From Hedera helix (lineage: Eukaryota > Streptophyta > Magnoliopsida > Apiales > Araliaceae), in contig OX359286.1 in assembly GCA_947179155.2 (NCBI GenBank), positions 39,508,664 to 39,572,663 of the forward strand: a stretch of DNA of 64,000 bases, given 5' to 3'. This document shows positions 1 to 12,616 of this stretch, in pieces. Position 1 is the stretch's first letter. Every line of letters begins with the position of its first letter. Below the pieces are notes generated by a model, which saw nothing but the letters and a program-made list of their open reading frames with translations, did not search any database and had not been told where the DNA came from. Position numbers and translations under genes: made by a program.

Positions 1-1334
1 AAGGAGGAGAGAATCCAAAGAATTCGTGAGGATCGGAGTATCCAGCACGGGGATAAGGCAGTTTCTGGGATATTTAAGAATTGCTGCTTCCTATGAAAAT
101 TATTTTTCCATCATAGTAGGAGCAAATTATATTTCTTGTGATGCATAATTGTTTGATTGTTAATTTTCTTTAATTTGTTTGCTGAGTAAGTAAATAATGA
201 GACCTATTTTGGAGCAGATGTGGCCGTTGATTTTTTTGGCTAGGTTGGTTATAGAAAGCTGATGTGGTTATTGTAGCTGGTTTCGTGAGCATCTAGGTAT
301 CAGGCAGGGTTGAAGTTATTTTTTTTAGGTTTCTAGATGGGGTATTGGTTTTCCCTATACTTCTTGTGAAGCATAGGTTAGTTAGTCTTTGCTTTAAGTA
401 TACTCCTTGTGTACCTGAGGTTTTTTCTCCTCTCTTTTCGCATTAATATAAATAATTTACTAATCAAAAAATGAAAATCCTGAAAATATTCTTTATTTCT
501 CAAATTCTTCACAGGCTTTAGTTTTTCACACACTAGTTGCATTCAGGAGATCTAATGTTGAAACCAGAACAAAGCTTGAGCTTGCTTTGTTTTATCTCTT
601 GAGCTAGCCTGATCAGTAGTAACCAACTGGGTTGTCATTATTTTAATGCCTGTTAGGTTTCTAGACAGGGTATAGGTCCATTTACTCTATATCTTCTTGC
701 CAAACATAGGCGAATTGGCCTATGCTTGAAGTATACTTCTCATGTATGTGAGGTTTTGCCTCCCATCTTGTAGGCTTTGTTAGAATGTTATGCGCAGTGT
801 ATGCACAGAAAACAAATATGTTGGAGTACTTGAAATCTGATACTTTTCTGTTAATCGAAATGGATAAGAGAGTTAATTTCTCAGATGACAAGAATACAAT
901 GAGTTCAATATTAAGTATTTGGCCCTACAATTGATGTTTCAGAACTGTCAATAATTGACATTTTAGAACTGTGACTCTTACACTTAACCAAGGAGTGTAT
1001 CCTTCATGTGCTCAGCTCGTGTTCTGTTTTTTTTTCTTCTTCTTTTTCCCCCTTGTTTCCTGTTTTCTTGCATATCTCTACTTTCAGTATCTTTTGAGAA
1101 ATTTATTCTATTTTCCCTTTCTTGGTTATTTTTCTAAGGAGTATGTCTATAATCTGGAAATTTTATTTTGATTAGTTTTAACATGCCCCTGATTAACGTG
1201 TTACATTTCTCTAGTTACTGTAGGAATCAATACATTCTCTCATTGTAGCTTGGTTGCTTGTGTATCTTTTAATTCATTGCTCTACTTCTTTAGCTCTTCT
1301 GGAAAAATAATCATCCTTCCTACATGCTCTACAG
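1..1334 (+). other. Upstream intron of the Dr1 gene with old repeat fragments
   Basis: No exon of Dr1 or another gene could be read here. The stretch is T-rich and, apart from two related copies of a LINE-like 3' tail (about 325-475 and 655-775), featureless. It is taken as intron because the exon at 1335 begins mid-codon. Confidence 0.6.
325..475 (+). mobile_element. LINE (L1-type) 3'-end relic
   Basis: The segment runs through TTTCTAGATGGGGTAT, then AAGTATACTCCTTGTGTACC, a pyrimidine-rich stretch, CATTAATATAAATAATTTAC and an A-rich end. This is the usual look of plant L1-type LINE 3' ends. A second, more decayed and truncated copy of the first 120 bases lies at 655-775. No coding part is present. 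The identification rests on remembered family resemblance. Confidence 0.45.
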
Positions 1335-2736
1335 AGTTCATTAATCTAATTTCATCAGAGTCGAATGAAGTTTGTGGCAGAGAAGAGAAGAGAACAATTG
1401 CACCAGAGCATGTACTCAAGGCTTTAGAGGTAAATAATGCAACTCTATATATTTTTTCGTGTTCTAACCTGGTATCACCCCTTTGAAGTGTGAATTTTAT
1501 ATTGGTATCATAATGTATAGCTTGTCTATCATGTTTATGAACTATTTTTTGGTGCCCAATTGTCATATTTATGAACCGAGGTCTTCTTCTTGGATAGTAA
1601 CTCGGCGCACTGATTCCCAAAGAATGAAGTCATTTTTTTAATCTCTATTTTGCTGAAAGCTTATGTTTGCTGCTTTCAATTAACATTTGTCCAAATTTGA
1701 CCCCGTGATCATCATGCAAATAAATATTCTGTGAATAATGCAAATTTGATACTACTACTGTTTGGAAATGAGACTCGTTGAGCCACACACAAAAAAAAGG
1801 AATTGAGAGTCTCCTATGTTTTTGACCTTTGCTTTATTTTTTTAATGCATTTTATGGTTTCCCTCGGTTTATATCTACTAGCCACCGGTGCACTCGCGTT
1901 GTGTGTGTAATTAGCGCGAGGATAAAATAGGAACCTATTGAAATTCGGAGGACTAAGTAGAAAAATATAAAAATAAATAAATTATAAAGGTCAAAATAGT
2001 AATATAACTAAACTTGTAGGGGGGAAATTGTTGCAACACAAAAACACCAAGCGACATCAGCAGCTTTAGACCACTTTATAATATTAGATGATGAGTATCA
2101 CTATGTTCAATTTGCTTTTTACTGTGGCTTTTGCTCAATTGCAGAATTTGATACACCCTCCCTCCGTTTCGACTGTTTTTATGTACTGGTATTGCTTTCA
2201 GTGATCTAAGAACATGAATCTATCATTGATTACTTTATGTAATGATCTGTCTTTCAGGTTCTTGGTTTTGGAGAGTACATTGAAGAAGTTTATTCTGCAT
2301 ATGAACAACACAAACTCGAGACAGTGGTAATGGTTTATTTCTTCATGCTAGTAGTAATCTTTCTGTAACCCTTGTACAGAGAGAATCTAATAATAACTTG
2401 TAATGGTTAACTAGTCTATCAGTTGAATAATTTCGTATCTCACCTCTAACTTGACATGCATGTTCTTGGAACTTATTCATATCTTAAATCATTGTGCATT
2501 GGTTGGCTTGTGTTTCAGTTTGTAAAGCTGCAAGGACTTAATTGATTGTTCTTTTTGTATATGCTTTCTAACAGGACACCGTGAGAGGTGGGAAATGGAC
2601 CACTGGAGCTGAGATGACCGAAGAAGAAGCATTGGCAGAGCAGCAAAGGATGTTTGCGGAGGCGCGTGCGAGAATGAATGGCACGACACCGACTCCCAAA
2701 CAACAACCAGAATCCGAGTCGAATTTGGATAGCTAA
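1335..2736 (+). CDS. DR1: Dr1 / NC2-beta transcription repressor homolog (partial, 5' exon(s) off window)
   Basis: Three exons can be read: 1335-1429, 2258-2326 and 2575-2736, with AG/GT borders and a consistent phase; the first starts with two bases of a split codon. The product reads from the histone-fold (FINLISSESNEV, then KRTIAPEHVLKAL) through VLGFGEYIEEVY to a C-terminal EMTEEEALAEQQRMFAEAR segment, and ends at TAA 2734-2736. These match the NF-YB-like Dr1 (NC2-beta) family, which pairs with NC2-alpha/DRAP1 on TBP-bound promoters and represses RNA polymerase II initiation in the nucleus. The N-terminal half of the histone fold is not in the window, so at least one exon lies upstream and the intron before 1335 is at least 1.3 kb. 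The tail after the conserved core is short (about 17 residues). Family identity is firm; the exact paralog is not. Confidence 0.9.
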
Positions 2737-3796
2737 CTTTAGGAACTATTATTTTCTTGAATTATAGGCAAGCTTCCTCGACTCTTGTACCCGTGCTTCT
2801 CTTGTTATGTACAAAAAGCCCTTGGCTAGTGCACAGGCACCTTTGACTTAATTTAAATTTGCACTCGTAAATTATGTCTACATATTGCTGTAATTAGTGA
2901 CGTTTGTTCCAATTTGTCTCTTTTGATTTCCAAATTATGATTGTTAATTAAATTGATAACATCTTAGTTTAAGTTATCACTGGGGCTCATTTGGATTTTT
3001 TTCCCCCTGAAATTACAATTGTGTTGTTACACTTTTTAAATGCATTTGGTTCATAGGCACAGCTTATCGTCCATTTTTTGTTCCCCACAAAATTTTGTAC
3101 AGAATATATCCAACCTCATCATAATATTGTTCATTCTTTTTGTTAGATGGTGGAGCCCACCTCCTAGTCATTAAGCGTCAATTTTTAGGTAGGTGTTGAT
3201 ATTTTTGAATCCTACATCACTCCCTGGTGCACACTTTTTGTTGGTGCTAAATAAGATGTGGGACAAGTCTGATTTGGAAGGCAATATATGTGCATAGGAG
3301 AGTCTGAATGCTGCTGCAACCCAACATAACCTGACGCACAGGCAGAATGTTGCATTTGGAGGATTCACCCCTAATTTTCAACAGTGATGACTCTGGGTGG
3401 TGGCTATTGTGACAATCCCCTTTTTCTTCCTGTATGTGGGTTTTGGTTTTTGGGTTTCGGTTTTTATTAGTTTTTCAAGTCAAAAAGAGAGTCAGTCAAG
3501 CCACTCCTTTCACTCCCTACCCCACAAGAAAGTGAGCTAACTTATAACCTTGTCTCCCCAGATTCTTTTCTTTATTGCAAAACCTCTCTCTATTTCTGTT
3601 TTAATACAGTTGGTGGGGCCAACTTATGTTTCCTTTGTCAGGATTCTTTTGCACTATGCCATGGAACTAGAAACACCGAAAAAAAATAAAAATAACAAAT
3701 CCATAAAGCAAAAGAAGGCCAGAATCTTTCTCATTCTCCTCTCTCTCCAACCTCTTTCTTTAAGGAGTAGCCTTCCCCTTTGTTTTGCTTTCTCAG
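2737..3796. other. Dr1 3' UTR and MIZ1-like promoter region
   Basis: The first part is the Dr1 3' UTR. The last 300 bases before 3797 are CT-rich (long runs of TCTCTC and CCTCTTTC), as in many plant 5' leaders. No other gene or clear repeat is visible. Confidence 0.5.
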
Positions 3797-4582
3797 ATGA
3801 AGACAACCATGGCTAAGAGTTCCCAAGACTCCTTACACTCCAAGAGGCACTTCCACTGGACAAATAAGGTTAGTAATGAAGATGAAGAAACTCCAACATC
3901 CTTCAAGTCTTGTTCAAACACTAGTGAACAAGATCATAAGGAGAAGGATAAATTGGAGATGGCGGCTGCAGAACCTCCACATCCAACATCAGCTACAAGG
4001 AAGAAACTGCAAGCTATAGCAGTTTCTCGTTGGCGCTCGGTTCTTACTACGTTTGCTAAGAACCGAGCGCACTTGCAGCAAGGCCTAGGACCTCGAGTGG
4101 TGGGTACCCTTTTTGGGCATCGTCGTGGACATGTGCATTTTGCATTCCAAAAGGAAGCAAGCTCCCAGCCAGCCTTCTTGATTGAACTTGCTACACCAAT
4201 AAGTGGATTGGTACGCGAGATGGCATCAGGATTGGTTCGGATTGCATTGGAATGCAACAAGGAAGAGAAGGAAGAGAAGAAAGCGGCCCGGTTGCTGGAA
4301 GAACCTGTGTGGAGGACTTTCTGTAATGGAAAGAAGTGTGGGTTTGCGACTAGGAAGGAATGTGGTCCGAAAGAATGGAAGGTATTGAAAGCTGTGGAGC
4401 CTGTTTCAACGGGGGCTGGTGTTTTGCCAGCAGGAAATGAAGAAGGAGATGGGGATGAGATGATGTATATGAGGGCTAAGTTTGAGAGAGTTGTGGGGTC
4501 TAGAGATTCAGAGGCATTTTACATGATGAATCCTGATAGTAATGGAGCTCCTGAACTTAGTGTATACTTGCTCAGAGTCTAA
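3797..4582 (+). CDS. MIZU-KUSSEI 1-like (DUF617) protein
   Basis: A single uninterrupted frame of 261 residues; the start chosen is the first ATG (3797), with a second in-frame ATG four codons on (3809). The N-terminal 60 residues are polar and low complexity. The DUF617/MIZ1 domain runs from about residue 101 to the end: VVGTLFGHRRGHVHFAFQ, LIELATPISGLVREMASGLV, then PVWRTFCNGKKCGFA and the terminal FYMMNPDSNGAPEL with YLLRV. Arabidopsis MIZ1 acts in root hydrotropism and associates with ER membranes; other family members are uncharacterised, so a hydrotropism role here is only an inference. No signal peptide or membrane span is visible. The gene looks intronless, as is usual in the family. 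Its last exon end and stop codon are tandemly triplicated (see 4523-4796); only the first copy is used. Confidence 0.9.
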   Translation: MKTTMAKSSQDSLHSKRHFHWTNKVSNEDEETPTSFKSCSNTSEQDHKEKDKLEMAAAEPPHPTSATRKKLQAIAVSRWRSVLTTFAKNRAHLQQGLGPRVVGTLFGHRRGHVHFAFQKEASSQPAFLIELATPISGLVREMASGLVRIALECNKEEKEEKKAARLLEEPVWRTFCNGKKCGFATRKECGPKEWKVLKAVEPVSTGAGVLPAGNEEGDGDEMMYMRAKFERVVGSRDSEAFYMMNPDSNGAPELSVYLLRV

Positions 4583-4796
4583 GCAATCAAACAGCCTTGG
4601 AAGAATGGACTTTTTATGATGAATCCTGATAGTAATGGAGCTCCTGAACTTGGTGTATACTTGCTCAGAGTCTAAGCAGTCAAACAGCCTTGGAATGGAC
4701 TTTCTATGATGAATCCTGATAGTAATGGAGCTCCTGAACTTGGGTGTATACTTGCTCAGAGTCTAAGCAATCAAACAGCCTTGGAATGGACTTTCT
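4523..4796 (+). repeat. Three tandem copies of the MIZ1-like stop-codon region
   Basis: Copies start at 4523, 4616 and 4706 (93, 90 and 91 bases). Each carries the last about 19 codons, the TAA and the following 30 bases. The copies differ only by a 3-base indel (AGA in copy 1), one inserted G in copy 3 and a few substitutions, so the duplication is recent. Copies 2 and 3 lie in the 3' UTR. Confidence 0.95.
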
Positions 4797-7700
4797 GTTA
4801 TCTTTGTGTTAAGAAATCTCTAAGAAGATGGAGATCTGTTTCTCTCCAATTTTCCCTTTTTTCTTCTTTTCTGCTATAGAAACTGGAAACTGTCAGTTTA
4901 TTGTATTTTACAGTTTATGGGGTGAAATGGGAAATATATAATTACATTAATCATATTAATTGGTAGGATTTTGGTGGTATACAAGTACATATAGTCTTTC
5001 TCTCATAATTAAGGTGACTTTCCTTTTCGATTTCTGTTTGGAATGCTCAAACTCTTGCACATATATGCTGTCCAATATGTACTGAAACAGTTTCTTTTTT
5101 CCATTGCGTCTCTAATTTTATTCAATTTCAAAGCAGCTGTTTTCTTTTTCTTTTTTGAGAAAAATTTGCAGTATATATGCATATTCAATATATTTGTTGA
5201 GTAAATTTATGGTGCAGTATATTTGAGTCGAGTGTCTGATGATAATGAATCATTAGTTTCACTGAATCAAGTTTTCAATGAAAATCAATCATAAGATTCA
5301 ATTCATGCATTTCCTCTGGATGAGGGGAATATTTTCCCTTGAAATTCCCTCCACTACGATTCCTTTCAAGCAAGTAGCAGTAGATTATCTGAAAATTACT
5401 GTGTGTGTGACACATTGTGTGAAATGTGGAAAAATTTCATCATGGATAGTCTAATTATTTTCTATTTAATTCTCTCTCCCCCAGTATGATTTTCTTTTCC
5501 TTTCTTTATAATATCTTGAAGGAGAGGTGTTCTTTTTTTTTTTTTTCCCTTCTGGCAACTAGGAGTATAGAATATGGGCATTTGATCCAAAGGATGTTCC
5601 AATCATTGATTTTGGTGCAAAATATTGGTGTGGATTGATCAAAGTAACATGGGAATCCCAGCACTTTATGACAACCATAATCATGGGAATCCACAAAAGC
5701 AAATCCTATGGAAATTTGGTTTCCTGACATGTTATGCAGCAGCAAGATTTATCTTTCCCTTTTGTTGACTGCTACTATTATATACTGATATAAACCATCT
5801 ATGTTTTAAGAGCCCAAAAGATCTTCTAGGACTCTACCCCCAATCCCCACACATTGCAGAAGTTTTGATGAAACCATTAAAATGTTACAAAGGTGACCCT
5901 CCGATGCGCCCTCCTACTCATCCGGTCCCGACACTCGCCCCAACGGTCGGGTAGAGGTCACAAACTTAAGCGCATCCATTTTTTAGGTTAGTTGATTCTG
6001 CAGGTGAGCCCCAGTGTAGAAATTTTGCTGAAGCCATTTAAAAAATAAATTAGAAAAACTGATGCAGATTTAACTCTCATCTCCTTTCTAAAAGGAAATT
6101 GAACTGTAGTAGTCTGGTCACTATAAAAACAGTAGTTTAAATGGAACCTACATTCTTTATCCTTGTTTCAAGGCTTTCATATCTTTCCTTCTGTATGCAA
6201 AGTAAAGAAAAGAAGGAAATGGGGCCATTTTAGAGGGAGCGCTGTGTGGATTACAGCATGGAGAAGAAAAGGATTCAATGAGACTACTACTACCTTCACG
6301 GAAATCGAGGTTTTTTTATTTTGAAAAAAAAATAATCATTTTCTTGATCATTTTCCCATCATTGTTCAACGATGCAAAAGTTGTTTGAGGAGAATAAAGA
6401 CCAGGGGTAATGGATTATACAATAATGAGTCAAATCATTACAAGATAAGCTCAATTAGTAGCAAGTTGCAAATTGAATGATATCAACTTCTCAAAGGGTG
6501 TTGGAGTTTTTAATGATTTGTATTTGAACTAAATTTGTAATAGAATCATAAGGGGCAAACTGTAATACCAAGAAAAATAGGGGTGGTTCTGCATAACTAA
6601 TAGCAGAGTATGTACCCAAAAAAATAAATAGCAGTTCCTTTTCTAACAAAAATTCAAGAAGTGGGCTCAATCATTGCCTCAATAAGGGCATGATCAATTC
6701 AAATTCGGCCATTAAGAAGGGCCCACAATTTTTATTTTTATTTTTTTCTGAGATTTTATTATTTTGGGTTGAATGGACAACCCGTGTTTAATAGGATTAG
6801 TCGAGTGCTCCAAGAGGTCCTTATAAATAAATAAATAAAAAAAGAATATAGAAAGCATTTCTTAAAATGATTTTTTTAAAAGCATTTTTAAATATACTAG
6901 TACTAGTAATAAGTTTGCTGATATTAAAGAAGTAAATAAATTGTCTTCATCTAATAAATTATACACCCTTAATAGCAATTAATATAATCTATAAGCTACC
7001 TGGGGAATGCTTAGGAGCTAATAGCTTCTCTTTTGACCTTTTCTCCATAGAAACAAATCAGACGTCCAGTCACTAGAGGCCAAATTTAAAGTTGATCACT
7101 ATTATGATATGATGATCACATATCATCATACTAAATTCTTGGAACACAGACTTGTGCCATGGCCCTCGACATCCCACTAATTATTATATCAGAATGACCA
7201 TTTTATTTATACTTTTATTTATGGCCCTCTACATCGCACTAATTATTATATCAACATGACCTTTTTTTCTTTTTTTTTTGGTTGGGTGGGGTGGGGGGTG
7301 GGGGAGATTGTAGGGAGAAAGGGAAAGGGCCTCTCTTGTTTATTCTTTTTCAACTTAACTTGAAAAGAAGAAAGGTTTAAAAGGAAAACGGCCAGAGATC
7401 ATCCCATATCAAGTGTCACAAGTGTGTAAGTTATTGTTTATAATTAACAAAATAAACAAGAAAATGTATGTGACGGCAAAATCTGTACTGGACAATTTGC
7501 ACTAGAGGATCTTCAGTACACCTGTACAAGTCCTATATGCTTTATTCTTTCACTAGTTCTTCAATCTGACATGCTAGATCGGGCCAGGCCAATTTAGTTA
7601 TGTTGTTCTCTTCTCCAGAATTTATGAAAATAAACTACCAAAACATGTTAAGTTTCTTATTTTGTCATTGACAAAACATTTAGATTGTTGGCAAAAATGA

Positions 7701-8358
7701 AAACATAAAAACATTTGTTCTTTTGTGCTTTTATAGCCACCACGGTCCATGTTGCTTTCTGTAAACTAAGAAATGAAACAGTAGAATATTTTCTGTTTTT
7801 ATATTTTGTCCTATACATAAACCAACAATGCTCTACAACTCATTTTTCCTGACAGAGGGACTAACTACAACAATGAAGTTCTAAACAATTTTAACCTGTT
7901 AATTCTTGAGCCTGACATTAATAATAGGATTGTATTCATATATAAAGATTGCATCCATCGCATTTGAAAAGTACCAAGTGAAAAATAATGTACAAACCAC
8001 AGTTAGAATCTGTTTCAACATTCTATGCGAAATAATCATAATTTCAATGTTTAATGTCTTCTCCAATCACCTTGTATTGGAGATGAGATGCTGTTAGAAA
8101 AGTAAACTGACATAGAATGTGTTTGGTGAAATTAATCTAACAAATGAATAACATAAGAAACTAGGCAATCAGACTTTCTTTGAGGGAGCATAATTGATCA
8201 TATGATAGCTACAACAGAAGCATAACTAAGCTATAATCTTTCTCCCATGTCAAACTTTGCAAGGAACAAAAGCAACGGATATTTGGCACAACCACTTTTC
8301 CTTGTCGATCAATTCTGACCTGATCTCTTCCCCTTCCCCTCTTCTCTATTACGCCTCT
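4797..8358. other. Intergenic region between MIZ1-like and kinesin genes
   Basis: The left end is MIZ1-like 3' UTR and the right end is kinesin 3' UTR (minus strand). Between them I see AT-rich DNA with no coding signal. One local direct duplication is present: a 41-base unit beginning ATGGCCCTC at 7159 and 7221. A GC-richer patch at 5880-5990 could not be assigned. Confidence 0.5.
7159..7261. repeat. Two direct copies of a 41-base unit
   Basis: The units at 7159-7199 and 7221-7261 share ATGGCCCTC, CACTAATTATTATATCA and ATGACC with a few substitutions, separated by about 20 T-rich bases. Confidence 0.8.
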
Positions 8359-11300
8359 TCACTGCTTCAAAGGTTCAGGTCTTTGACGAGCAAAACCTGG
8401 CTGAAGCAACCAGAAACATGGATATGCAAGCTGCGTCAGTCGCAGAAGAAAGGAACAAACTCAAAGGCATACTTGTGTATAAAAGTGAGATTGAGGTCTT
8501 GGAAATTTTCCAGGAGAAGGAAAACTTAAAATCTGGGCACCCTCTGGTGTCACACAGTAATGCTAAAATTGTCTGTCCATATGGACGCATGATTATCAAA
8601 TTTTAAAAATAGGAAAAGAAGTTGAGATAGATGGAAGAAGAACATGACTGTACCTGAAGAAGCATGGAGGGTGCAGCTGCTGCTTCAGTAGTAACATGGC
8701 TCCTAGTTTTTCTTCCATTTAATGTGGCAGTGGATGGGCTGTTAGCTGTTGTTATATCCCAAAAGCTCCGTTTTTTAGCTGCTGGTGCTGGAGATGAAAA
8801 TCGATGACTTGGGCTCTTCAACTCACCCTCAGTTGGCTCCTTTGGCCGTAAGCTTGCCCTGGTGACAATTCTATTCGAACCTTGCCCTCCCACTGGTTTT
8901 GCTCCCTTACGAGAAAGATCCCGAATAAATGCATCCTTTTGCTTTATCTGCATTGCATGATCCCTTTTCATTTTCTCAATATCTGCCTCTAATGCCTTCA
9001 CAGTCTGCCTTAGATCTGTTACTGTTTCCTCAGCTCCCTTCTTTTTCTTGGATTCTGGTGCGAAACAATTCCCGGCCAAGAAGGATGGTCTGGGTTTTTG
9101 TTTTTCATTGTGCTTGCAAGAAGATGGTGGAGGAGATAGGAGTGAAACTGCAGAAGGGATTGGAGAGGAGTTTGCTGCCAAGGATTGTGCTTGTAGTGTT
9201 AATAGCTTCTGTTGCTGGCTAGCCAATTGGACTCGTAGTTCACGATTCTCTTTCTGCAACTCAAGTAAGAGCTTGGCCTGGTCTGTTTCGTATTCAGGTG
9301 CTTGCAGTATTTCCTCATTTGCATCAAATGCCTACAATTGTGAAGGATGAGAAGTAAACATCTTATCAATACTTCATGAATTACTAACAGTTTAGTTACT
9401 TCATGAATTACTGGTAATAGATGAAGGTGTAGTGAAAATTTTGTTAGAATTTTGTAGTAGTTCTCAGTCTGTAAAGCCTGAAGTTGAAAGAGACCAGCCC
9501 TACAATTTTATAATACTTCAAAACAATGCCCTTTTTTACAATATATACGTGTCTAATTGTGTATCTAATATACAAGCAAATTAACTATGCTGAAAGTAAC
9601 AATCCATATCTGACATTTTGTGGGAGTGAATGAGAGGACTACTTTATTGTGACACTTTTCAGAAGCATAGAGAATGAACCTTGGTGCGGATCTGCTTAGC
9701 TCGGTCAGCCCAATGAAGGGTGTTTTGAGTTTCGCCAAACGAGAGATTGCTTGGGCTGATATTGGCAATCATCACAGTATTACAAGCTCCACCTAGAGAG
9801 TTCTTGAGAAGTTGAGTGAGCTTGGAGTTGCGATAGGGGATGTGTTTCTTTCCCTCAACGAGTGCATTGATGCAGCTGCTCAGGGCAAGGAGGGACCTAT
9901 TTATGTTTGCACCCTCAAGTGATCTCAGCGTTCTCTGCTCGGTAGCCAGAGCTCTCTCCGACCCTGCAAGGTCGATAAGTGACAGCTTTCCAACTAGACT
10001 GACAACATTATTGGAAGCATCCCTAACTCGATATTCAACCACAACCTGATGTAACAGACGAAAGAGTTCATATACATTAAACTTTTGTAAGCATGAAAGT
10101 AAACAGAATTCTTTTGGAAACTAATAATTGGTGCAATTTTCTGAAGGGGGGGAAAAAACTTGGTGCAATTACCTGCAGAATGGCATGGGAACGTGAGGAT
10201 GTTTCGTTGGAATGAGTTGGCTCCGTGGTCCGATTTTTGTTTCCTTGTTGAAGTAATGTCATTACCTGTATGTATTAAGCAAACCAGACACCATAAATCT
10301 CGAGTGCTTCATCAATGTAACTGAAAGGACTAATATGAACCAAAATGTCAAGCAAGTAAAATTACTTCATCATTAGAGTAAGCTCTGTATTGAGTAAGAC
10401 CTGCTGCCACTATTCCCTGAAACAGTTAAAACATTTGTCTTGACTGTAAGATTTACGATATACTAGAAAAAGGCAACATTGCTATATACAAAACAGCTAG
10501 CTCAACTGATTCCCTTCAGCGAACATTAATAATTCACCAAATGTTTGATATAGATTATGACTCAGCAAAATGAAAGAGATATATCTAAGTTCACTGGGGA
10601 ACTATACAAAGCAATAAAAACGAAACTTAAGAAACACTCTTCAACGCATAAACCATCTATATAATGATGTGAGATTTTTAAACTTGTTAGAGAGCCAGAC
10701 CTGCTTATCTTCTCTAAGAACCAGAGGACGTCCCGGGGAAAGCAAATCTCTGACGGTTTCATTATAGACCTCAAGATAAGACAGATGAACCACATGGTTT
10801 CCATCATAGCTCCTCTGCCTAACCTTGTTGAAAAGGTCTTTAATTGCCAAAACCATCACCCCCGGATTCTCCACTGTACCAAGCATTGTGTATGTCTTCC
10901 CAGCTCCAGTGGCACCATAGCAGAAGACTGACCCATTCCTCCCCTGCAAAACTGCTTCCACAAGCTCTGCTGTCCTAAAATGTGATAAATATATTATTTT
11001 AGTTCCTCCTTACTAATCAAAGAGTGTTTGAAGAATACTACACAGAATTTCATTACCAATCAAGAGAATTCAGTTTCCAACTAAGCTCAGATTAACCACA
11101 ATAACACCATGTGCAGTCATATTAGCAGATTTCACCAGAAGACGAGAACTAGTAAGAGCTCAAACAAATTAGGCGGATTCCTCTTTTGTTATTAGTATTT
11201 TTCTCTATCATTTATGTTTCAAGAAAACCTTTGGAAGGAAAAAAGAATAAACAAAAGGTGCATTAAGATAAAACAATGAAGGTGGGTAACAATACTTATT

Positions 11301-12616
11301 TCCAGTGATTACTGTAACATAGCTTTTCCTAATCTGTTAAAGAAAAAATGGCTTTTCCTAATCAGAACACATACACTGCCTCTGAACCTAAGACTTAAAC
11401 GGCAAGATTTTCAAAGCAAGATCTACTTTTTTTCATGGTAAATAAGATATCAAATCTGCTCAAACATTATGACAAATAATTGGTGCTCGTGCTCAAACTT
11501 TTTATTATTGATTGTAGACTATGACCAATAGAAAAAGAGAAAGGATATAATGATCGTCTAGAAAGCATACGTAGATTTCAAATATCAGGCAATAATAACA
11601 TCTGGACAAAGTTATTTTATAAAAAGTCTGGTCTATTAAAAGAAAATGAAATACTGAAAGCTAAACAAGAACAGTATTACGGAACTTAGTGGTTTTATGA
11701 TATACATAAAAAAATATTCTACGTATTAGTTTAGATTCTGTAATTGGGATTCCAAATTAAGCACAAAACAACCAAAACCAATAAAAAGATCACAATTTTA
11801 TCAGACTCACGTTGTTGAATAAACTTCCTGTTGAGTAGATGTATCAGGGAAGGATGAATCAAAAGTAAAATGTCGCCCACGAAGCCTGTTTAGCCTAAGA
11901 TAATCAGTCTCGTTCGCAAATTCCGTCAAGTAAACATCTCTTTTGTTAACAATTCGAACACAACACCTTGATCCAGCTTCTCTCTCCTTCTTCCCCATAG
12001 GCCTAAGCCTCACAAAAACAAGAATCCTACTACCCCTTGATCCCAATTTCTCCGAAATTGTTTCCAACTCTTGCACATTCTTAGTCCCTTCCCCTCCAAT
12101 TCCCCTTGGCTCAGGATGTGGTACCATTGAACCACCCATTGATAATTTCCTTGCCACTGAACTTGACATTGAGGTCTTTCTAGGACATGAAAACCCGACG
12201 ATCCTGTCACCGCCTGCCACGGCCACATTCTCTTTAGCATCTTTCACTGAAGGCCTCGGCATGATATAAGTCTTTGTGACTGTAGAATTTGGCATTAAAT
12301 TCTCTCTCATCACATGACTAATTGGGTTGGTTGTTTCCTTTTTTGGCTCTCTGAACTCTTTTTGGCAAGAATTTAATAGGTCAGCACTTGGGTAAGTTGA
12401 AAACCTTGGCTCTTCTGGATTTCTAACAGCAGCAGAAGAAGCTTGTTTTTGCTGTTCATACAAAAGGGTTAGCGCTTTCATCTTCTCTTTCAAGCCATGA
12501 TGTGGGTTTCTCATGTGAATACCCAAATTAGGATCTTCTTGATCTGTCCTCATTCCGGACTCATTCTGATCTTGATTAGCTATAATTTGAGACCTAGTTC
12601 TAGTTGACACTGGCAT
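8359..12616 (-). CDS. KIN8A: Kinesin-8 motor protein (KIN-8A type)
   Basis: Seven exons on the minus strand: 12616-11811, 10974-10701, 10416-10366, 10265-10173, 10045-9680, 9331-8654 and 8400-8359. All have AG/GT borders and their phases join into 769 codons. Residues 1-190 are a polar extension typical of plant kinesin-8 (NPHHGLKEKMKALTLLYEQQ near 37-56). The motor runs from about 196 (RILVFVRLRP) with the P-loop GATGAGKT at 288-295, switch I NETSSRSH at 397-404 and switch II DLAGSE at 433-438. A predicted coiled coil rich in E/Q/L follows (about 540-600), then a basic tail ending LLQPGFARQRPEPLKQ. Kinesin-8 motors walk to and regulate microtubule plus ends. The tiny last exon (42 bases) was found by its acceptor and the family-typical PGFARQ end. 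The KIN-8A rather than KIN-8B assignment is from memory of the N-terminus. Confidence 0.9.

Noticed and set aside
8257..8606. Plus-strand frame with coding-like residues (FDEQNLAEATRNMDMQAASV)
   Set aside because: The opposite strand carries the last kinesin exon (8400-8359, PGFARQRPEPLKQ) with a good acceptor and family-typical end, plus its 3' intron; the plus frame is a chance shadow.
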